DNA of 9,795 bases from Armatimonadota bacterium (GTDB taxonomy: Bacteria; Armatimonadota; Fimbriimonadia; Fimbriimonadales; ATM1), in the NCBI GenBank assembly GCA_003695835.1, contig RFHN01000136.1, forward strand, positions 1 through 9,795. Direction: 5' to 3'. The notes beneath the pieces are model-generated. The model was not told where the DNA came from. It was given only the letters and a program-made list of their open reading frames with translations, and did not search any database. Made by a program: the position numbers and the translations under genes. This document shows, in pieces, positions 5,825-9,795 of the stretch. The stretch's first letter is position 1, and every line of letters starts with the position of its first letter.

Positions 5825-6667
5825 ATGGCGGCGCCGATGTTTGACCTGCTTGCTCAGACTGCGCCGGACGCAACTCCATCCATCATGGAGAAACTCGCCC
5901 GGACCCCTCTCTCCAGCATTCTTTGGTTTGCCGCTATCTGCACGGTCCTCCGTTTTGGACTCGGGTACTGGGCGAATCATCTGGAAGAGAACCTGGAGGT
6001 CACGTCCGCCAAAGTCGTGCGTTTCTTCCACGACATGACGGACGCTCTGGTCTATGCCTCGATTCTCGTTTTTCTGTTGTTGCGCCCCTATGTCCTCCAA
6101 ACGTTCCGGATTCCCAGCGAGTCTATGGTCCCGACGCTGAAGGTAGGCGACTGGATCATCGTGAACAAGTTCGCCTATCGCCTGGGCGATCCCCAGTTCG
6201 GCGATATCGTCGTGTTCAAGCCGCCGAAGCGTGCGCTTTATTCCTGGCAGGATCCCAATCAGGATTTTGTGAAGCGGTTGATCGGTATGCCGGGTGATGT
6301 CATCGAGATCCGGGATAGCGTCTTGTACCGTAATGGCAAGCAAGTGGACGAGCCGTATCGAAACGAGCAGAACATCGGGGACTTCAAGTTGGTGAAATAC
6401 CACGGCGAGCTCGTGCCTCTCGTGCGATTCGGGACAGGTGGGATCCCTCGCGACAGCCTGTATGTCGACAAGGTGAATCCTCAGGACGTGGAGGCGGTCT
6501 GGGAACTACCGTCTGAGCCGATTCCAGATGGCTTTTATCTGATGATGGGAGACAATCGCAACTGGTCGGCGGACGGTCGTGTCTGGGGCTTGGTTCCCAG
6601 ACGTCAGATCGTAGGCAAAGCTTGGTTCCGCGTGTTCCCATTCAGCCGCCTGGGAGGACTGCACTAA
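5825..6667 (+). CDS. lepB: Signal peptidase I (first copy), 280 aa
   Basis: Membrane-bound serine/lysine protease that removes signal peptides from secreted proteins. Two hydrophobic segments (about 31-49 and 74-90) precede the catalytic domain. Box B is IPSESMVPTL with nucleophile S100; the general-base Lys is K150 in DFVKRLIGMPGD. Box E reads GDNRNWSADGR (242-252), where the usual form is GDNRxxSxDSR: the second Ser is Gly, and Trp follows NRN, but the Ser and Asp are kept. The insertion between the Lys box and box E (about 165-240, including EPYRNEQNIGDFKLVKYHGELVP) is shared with the second copy. The start is taken as ATG 5825, one base after the trmD stop; ATG 5837 (MFDLLAQ) is also possible. 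Most likely active, though the box E change makes a specialised role possible. Confidence 0.95.
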   Translation: MAAPMFDLLAQTAPDATPSIMEKLARTPLSSILWFAAICTVLRFGLGYWANHLEENLEVTSAKVVRFFHDMTDALVYASILVFLLLRPYVLQTFRIPSESMVPTLKVGDWIIVNKFAYRLGDPQFGDIVVFKPPKRALYSWQDPNQDFVKRLIGMPGDVIEIRDSVLYRNGKQVDEPYRNEQNIGDFKLVKYHGELVPLVRFGTGGIPRDSLYVDKVNPQDVEAVWELPSEPIPDGFYLMMGDNRNWSADGRVWGLVPRRQIVGKAWFRVFPFSRLGGLH

Positions 6668-6690
6668 CGCTTGCCGCGAGGCGATGAGCG

Positions 6691-7641
6691 ATGGTTCCGC
6701 TCCTGCCGATTGCCGAGCTGCCGGAACTGTTCCACTCGGTCGCGCGAGCCACGCCTGCTCAGGTAGTTCTGTTTGCTGCCGTATGCACGACGATTCGCGT
6801 CCTTGCACTGTGGTCACCCGGAGGCAGTCAACCAGCGACGCTCTCGCTTCCCTACTGGGGCATCGCCGTCTTCCTGTTCGCCCTGGGCGGGCTGGCGGTG
6901 TGGCAGGCTGGGACGCTTCCCGGGATCGTTCTCGTTGGGATCGGCGGACTGCTGCTTGTGCGAGCTACCAAGCGCCTGCGGATCGCCTGGCGGCATTTGA
7001 TCCAGGACGTTGCAGAGGGGTTGACGTACACCGCGATCTTCATCTTCCTTCTCCTCCGACCGTACGTAATTCAGACGTTCGAGATCCCTTCCCCTTCGAT
7101 GGAGCCGACCCTTCGCCGGGGCGATTACCTCTTCGTAGACAAGGCGTCGTACCGGTGGCGCGATCCGAGGCGCGGCGAGGTTGCCGTCTTCCGCCCTCCG
7201 ATCGAAGCGCAGACGGTTTCGGGAGGGCCCGATGAACTCTACGTCAAGCGGGTGATCGGCGTGCCCGGCGACGTGATCGAAGTAATCGGTGGCGTGCTCT
7301 ATCGCAATGACATTCCACTTGACGAGCCTTATGTAGCGGAACGGAACTTCGGCGAGTTCAAACTTGTGCGATACAACGGCGAACTGGTCCCGATCGTTCG
7401 GACAGAGCTGGGCCAGTTTCCGGGCGGGAGTCTGTACCTGGAGCGCATTCCGCCGAAGGACCTTTTTCGCGTGTGGGATCTCCCAGCGGAGCCGATCCCA
7501 CAGGGAATGTACTTCGTTTTGGGCGATAATCGAAACAATTCCGTAGACAGCCGCTACTGGGGTTTAGTGCGAAGAAAAGATATGGTGGGCAGAGCTTGGC
7601 TCCGCTTCTTTCCGCTCAATCGCGCAGGCTGGGTGAAGTAG
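6691..7641 (+). CDS. lepB: Signal peptidase I (second copy) with extra N-terminal membrane segments, 316 aa
   Basis: This is a tandem paralogue of the preceding gene. The catalytic half has IPSPSMEPTL (nucleophile S136), LYVKRVIGVPGD (general base K186) and a fully canonical box E GDNRNNSVDSRYWG (278-291). It shares the long insertion DEPYVAERNFGEFKLVRYNGELVP with copy one. The N-terminal part is longer, with hydrophobic stretches near 24-40, 56-71, 76-91 and 110-126, so probably four membrane segments in place of two. The start at 6691 is supported by GAGG at 6678-6681, nine bases upstream, and follows the first lepB by 23 bases, consistent with one operon. In its canonical active site this copy looks like the general signal peptidase; the role split between the two cannot be read from sequence. 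Confidence 0.95.
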   Translation: MVPLLPIAELPELFHSVARATPAQVVLFAAVCTTIRVLALWSPGGSQPATLSLPYWGIAVFLFALGGLAVWQAGTLPGIVLVGIGGLLLVRATKRLRIAWRHLIQDVAEGLTYTAIFIFLLLRPYVIQTFEIPSPSMEPTLRRGDYLFVDKASYRWRDPRRGEVAVFRPPIEAQTVSGGPDELYVKRVIGVPGDVIEVIGGVLYRNDIPLDEPYVAERNFGEFKLVRYNGELVPIVRTELGQFPGGSLYLERIPPKDLFRVWDLPAEPIPQGMYFVLGDNRNNSVDSRYWGLVRRKDMVGRAWLRFFPLNRAGWVK

Positions 7642-7667
7642 CCGGGGTGGGTGACGCGCTCATCAGG

Positions 7668-7673
7668 TACCTT
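7668..7673 (+). promoter_or_regulatory. Candidate -10 (TACCTT) of a leaderless hrcA transcript
   Basis: TACCTT ends 7 bases before the hrcA ATG in the 39-base gap after lepB. The gap holds no good Shine-Dalgarno at normal distance and no CIRCE inverted repeat. The gene could equally be read through from lepB; the hexamer is weaker than those of pepF and rimM. Confidence 0.3.
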
Positions 7674-7680
7674 TTAACGT

Positions 7681-8760
7681 ATGACCGAGAAACCGGGGAG
7701 CCCGCTCGAAGACCTGACGCGGAGAAAGCAGCAGATCCTGCGGGCGGTCGTTATCGAGTACGTCAACTCGGCGGAGCCCGTGGGAAGTGAGATCGTCGCA
7801 CGCCGGTACCGTCTCGGTGTCGGCCCCGCAACCGTTCGGAACGAGATGGCGGAGATGTCCGAGCGGGGCTACCTCGAGCAGCCCCACACCTCCGCCGGCA
7901 GAATCCCGTCTGATACCGGCTACCGCTACTACGTGGATCGGCTGGCGAAGCCGGAGGTCAAACCGGAGAAGGCGCGCCGAGTCAAGAGCTTGAGCCGTCT
8001 GCAAGCGGAGCTCTCGGAACTCTTGCGCGAGACCTGCCGCTGTTTGGCGAGGCTTACGCAGTACGTCAGCGCGGCGGTAACCGTCGGCGAGCGGTCGCTC
8101 TACATACGACAAGTCTCGCTCACGTCGATCGCCCCGGAACGGGCCTTGCTGATCCTCGTGCTGAGCAGCGGAGCCATCGAGAACCGAATCGTCAGCGCCT
8201 CTCCCGACGTCACCATGCGCGAACTCCACGCGGCGGCGGGCCTGTTGAACGAAGCAGCCGAGGGCAAGACGCTGTACCAGCTCTCGCGCACCTCTTCTCT
8301 CGACACAAGCCACCTCACGCCGCCGGCCGCCCGCCTCGCCCAGGCAGCATGGCAGGAGCTGCGGTCCGTTGCCCGCGCGTCCACGGCAGGAAGGGCGATT
8401 GCGGAGGGCACCGCGGTACTGCTCGCTCATCCCGAATTCCAAAAGGACTATAACCTGCTCGCGGGGCTGGTGCAGATCATGGACAATCCGCGCGTGCTCG
8501 CCGAAGCGATCGAGCGAGCCAGCGAAGCCGGACCGAATGCCGAGCAACAACGCCGCGTGAGCGTAACGATCGGACGCGAGAACCCGATTGAGGCATTCCG
8601 CAAAATGGCGATCGTCGCGGCGAAGTTCTATGCTGGAGAGGAAGAGGCGGGCACCATCGCCGTCATCGGGCCGACGAGGATGCGATACACCGAAACCATC
8701 CCGCTCGTCGAAACCGCAGCCAGCGCGATCACGGACGCATTGACGAAACTGATGCGTTAG
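7681..8760 (+). CDS. hrcA: Heat-inducible transcription repressor HrcA, 359 aa
   Basis: HrcA represses chaperone genes (groESL, dnaK operons) by binding the CIRCE element and is kept active by GroEL. The N-terminal winged helix is clear: LTRRKQQILRAVVIEYVNSAEPVGSEIVA (12-40), GPATVRNEMAEMSERGYLEQPHTSAGRIPSDTGYRYYVD (48-86), a stretch almost invariant in the family. The middle and C-terminal parts (LLILVLSSGAIENRIV, IGRENPIEAFRKMAIVAAKFY, GTIAVIGPTRMRY) match the GAF-like domain and the conserved C-terminal tail. Length is normal. Unusually it is not followed by grpE or dnaK; the next gene is convergent and the stops overlap (TAG at 8758-8760 over the opposing TAA at 8757-8759). No CIRCE sequence is seen upstream. 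It follows the second lepB by 39 bases. Confidence 0.97.
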   Translation: MTEKPGSPLEDLTRRKQQILRAVVIEYVNSAEPVGSEIVARRYRLGVGPATVRNEMAEMSERGYLEQPHTSAGRIPSDTGYRYYVDRLAKPEVKPEKARRVKSLSRLQAELSELLRETCRCLARLTQYVSAAVTVGERSLYIRQVSLTSIAPERALLILVLSSGAIENRIVSASPDVTMRELHAAAGLLNEAAEGKTLYQLSRTSSLDTSHLTPPAARLAQAAWQELRSVARASTAGRAIAEGTAVLLAHPEFQKDYNLLAGLVQIMDNPRVLAEAIERASEAGPNAEQQRRVSVTIGRENPIEAFRKMAIVAAKFYAGEEEAGTIAVIGPTRMRYTETIPLVETAASAITDALTKLMR

Positions 8761-9458
8761 AGGCTGAACACAGAGTCAGGAATCCCAGTGTTGGCGCGTA
8801 TGTTCTTGAAGGCGCTCACGCCTGCCACCTTGCCATCTGCGTTTTGCACCGTCAGGCGCGTCGGGAACCAGACACCGTTCGACTGAACGGGGTTCTCGAA
8901 TACAAAGGTCGCGACCAGAACACCGCGCTGGTTGAACCACATCTTTCGCGTAACGTACCGTTTGTCGGGGTCCACCCAGATGCGGTAACGGGTCTTATCG
9001 CCCGAGTACTGGTAGTTGACATCGAAGACGAGTTGTCCGGCGCTGTCTGTCCGGATATACGTTCCCTTGAGAAAACTCCGCGCGATGCCCGGGGTGATCA
9101 CCCCAAAATCGAAGAGCGTTTGCCACTTGCCGGGGGCTTTCCGCACGTCCTCGTTCGTCTGCCGAATCCCGAGCCTTGGCACGGAGAATGACTTGAGGCC
9201 TTCATTCACGATGTAGATGTACCGCTCGCGATTTATATAGGAAGTCAGCCGAATCTTGAGCGGATCCTTGTATTGAACCTCCACCGTGTCGGCCTCGTAG
9301 CCTGCGGCGAAGTCCTTGTTGATCTTGCGTAACTCGGCGCGGTTGGCGGTCTGAACGTCCACCGTGAAGGAGATGTCGCGCAGATTTGTCTGCACGGCAT
9401 CAGAAAAGGAGGGCGCAGCGGCCCCCAAGACTACACCGACGACTATGTTGAGAAGCAT
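8757..9458 (-). CDS. Secreted LolA/RseB-fold-like periplasmic protein, 233 aa
   Basis: The protein begins with a hydrophobic segment LLNIVVGVVLGAAAP (2-16), a probable signal peptide, and is otherwise rich in beta-strand-like alternation. The pattern VEVQYKDPLKIRL, YIYIVNEGLKSFSVP, a repeated FDVNYQYSGDKTRYRIWVDPDKRYVTRKMWF and VFENPVQSNGVWFPTRLTVQ resembles the LolA / outer-membrane lipoprotein-sorting and RseB N-terminal fold, which binds lipids or lipidated proteins. I infer a periplasmic or surface carrier or sensor; no specific function is claimed. The ATG at 9458 has a strong AAGGAAGG ribosome-binding site 4 bases upstream. An in-frame TTG at 9491 would add a basic stretch but lies before that site. 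The gene converges on hrcA with a 4-base overlap and diverges from the M61 peptidase gene. Confidence 0.7.
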   Translation of the reverse strand: MLLNIVVGVVLGAAAPSFSDAVQTNLRDISFTVDVQTANRAELRKINKDFAAGYEADTVEVQYKDPLKIRLTSYINRERYIYIVNEGLKSFSVPRLGIRQTNEDVRKAPGKWQTLFDFGVITPGIARSFLKGTYIRTDSAGQLVFDVNYQYSGDKTRYRIWVDPDKRYVTRKMWFNQRGVLVATFVFENPVQSNGVWFPTRLTVQNADGKVAGVSAFKNIRANTGIPDSVFSL

Positions 9459-9527
9459 CTTTCCTTCCTTCTGGACGGTTCTACGCCCCAATCGTTTCAG
9501 GCGTACCGCGCGACCTGGCTTCTGCGT

Positions 9528-9533
9528 CAGAAT
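9528..9533 (+). promoter_or_regulatory. Candidate -10 (CAGAAT) of the M61 peptidase gene
   Basis: CAGAAT ends 6 bases before the ATG at 9540, the same spacing as at pepF and rimM, and no Shine-Dalgarno precedes the ATG. The first base departs from the T expected of a -10. The 81-base divergent gap (9459-9539) also contains GTACCG at 9503-9508. Confidence 0.3.
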
Positions 9534-9539
9534 GTTGGC

Positions 9540-9795
9540 ATGCCGTTCTCATTGCGCGCTTGGTTCGCCCTGTTCCTCTTCACCTTGCCGCTCGGCGCCT
9601 CCGCCGCGACTTACGTAGTGGACCCGGATCCCACGACCGGCGCGGTTACGGTCCGGATCCAAGTCTCCCGTCCGTCCAACGAATTCCGCATGCCCGCCTG
9701 GGCGCCGGGGGACTACCGCATCGTCAATTTCGGCAAGTACATCTCCCATGTTCGGTTTCAGCGAGACGGCTCTCCAGTTTCGGGTCAGAAAGACA
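9540..9795 (+). CDS. M61-family (glycyl aminopeptidase-like) peptidase, N-terminal 85 residues (runs off right edge)
   Basis: Translation from the ATG at 9540 stays open to the window end. Residues 1-22 form a classical Sec signal peptide (MPFSLRAW, a hydrophobic core, cleavage likely after GASA). The mature part starts ATYVVDPDPTTGAVTVRIQVS and continues NEFRMPAWAPGDYRIVNFGKYISHVRF (48-73), which matches the N-terminal domain signature of M61 peptidases (a PxW-x-PG-Y-x-I pattern followed by a strand). The catalytic HExxH zinc motif would lie several hundred residues further on, outside the window, so activity cannot be judged. Family members are zinc aminopeptidases, usually secreted, with preference for Gly or Ala at the N-terminus. 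It is the window's third secreted or peptidase-type gene besides pepF and the aspartyl protease. Confidence 0.8.
   Translation, partial: MPFSLRAWFALFLFTLPLGASAATYVVDPDPTTGAVTVRIQVSRPSNEFRMPAWAPGDYRIVNFGKYISHVRFQRDGSPVSGQKD

Noticed and set aside
5357..6403. Long minus-strand open frame (about 350 codons) under trmD and lepB
   Set aside because: Both plus-strand genes are unmistakable; the frame is a shadow of GC-rich codon use.
7651..7664. TGA-N5-TCA partial dyad before hrcA
   Set aside because: Only three paired bases per arm; too weak to call an operator.

Overview
The window is a GC-rich, gene-dense piece of a bacterial chromosome. It has about 320 bases of non-coding DNA in total and no gene-free stretch above 90 bases. 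All recognisable genes are conserved chromosomal types. I see no phage, transposon, CRISPR array, tRNA or rRNA. The mix of a UbiD-type decarboxylase, HrcA, tandem LepB signal peptidases, LolA-like periplasmic proteins and an M61 peptidase suggests a two-membrane, non-proteobacterial lineage. Armatimonadota (Fimbriimonadia-like) is my best guess, from general gene style only; no marker here proves it.

Layout from left to right. (1) A UbiD-family decarboxylase on the minus strand runs off the left edge (1-769). (2) Head-to-head with it, 45 bases away, is a complete M3 oligoendopeptidase, pepF (815-2623, plus). (3) Converging on pepF, with a 40-base overlap of the coding ends, is a secreted two-lobed retropepsin-like aspartyl protease with a LolA-like N-terminal half (2584-4110, minus). 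Upstream of it on the same strand is rplS, ribosomal protein L19 (4153-4503). (4) Divergent from rplS is a tight plus-strand run of rimM, trmD, lepB and a second lepB, followed by hrcA (4593-8760). (5) hrcA overlaps by 4 bases the end of a convergent minus-strand gene for a LolA/RseB-fold periplasmic protein (8757-9458). (6) Divergent from that, an M61 aminopeptidase begins and runs off the right edge (9540-9795). The two edge genes are open at the window ends.

The central block is the widespread 16S-processing / tRNA-modification / L19 / signal-peptidase neighbourhood, usually rpsP-rimM-trmD-rplS-lepB. Here rplS is not between trmD and lepB. It sits upstream, inverted, and fires from a compact divergent promoter region. 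RimM and TrmD are translationally overlapped, and lepB starts one base after the trmD stop, so these genes are probably co-transcribed.

The least expected signals are regulatory. Several genes lack a Shine-Dalgarno sequence and instead have a -10-like hexamer (TACACT, TATCCT, TACCTT, CAGAAT) 6-8 bases before the start codon, which is the pattern of leaderless mRNAs. The pepF and aspartyl-protease starts share a nearly identical upstream block beginning CGGTACACT. The rplS leader contains a perfect 8-bp hairpin whose 3' arm includes the likely Shine-Dalgarno. I found no convincing new multi-gene system; the window is mostly housekeeping with an unusual arrangement and some interesting promoter architecture.
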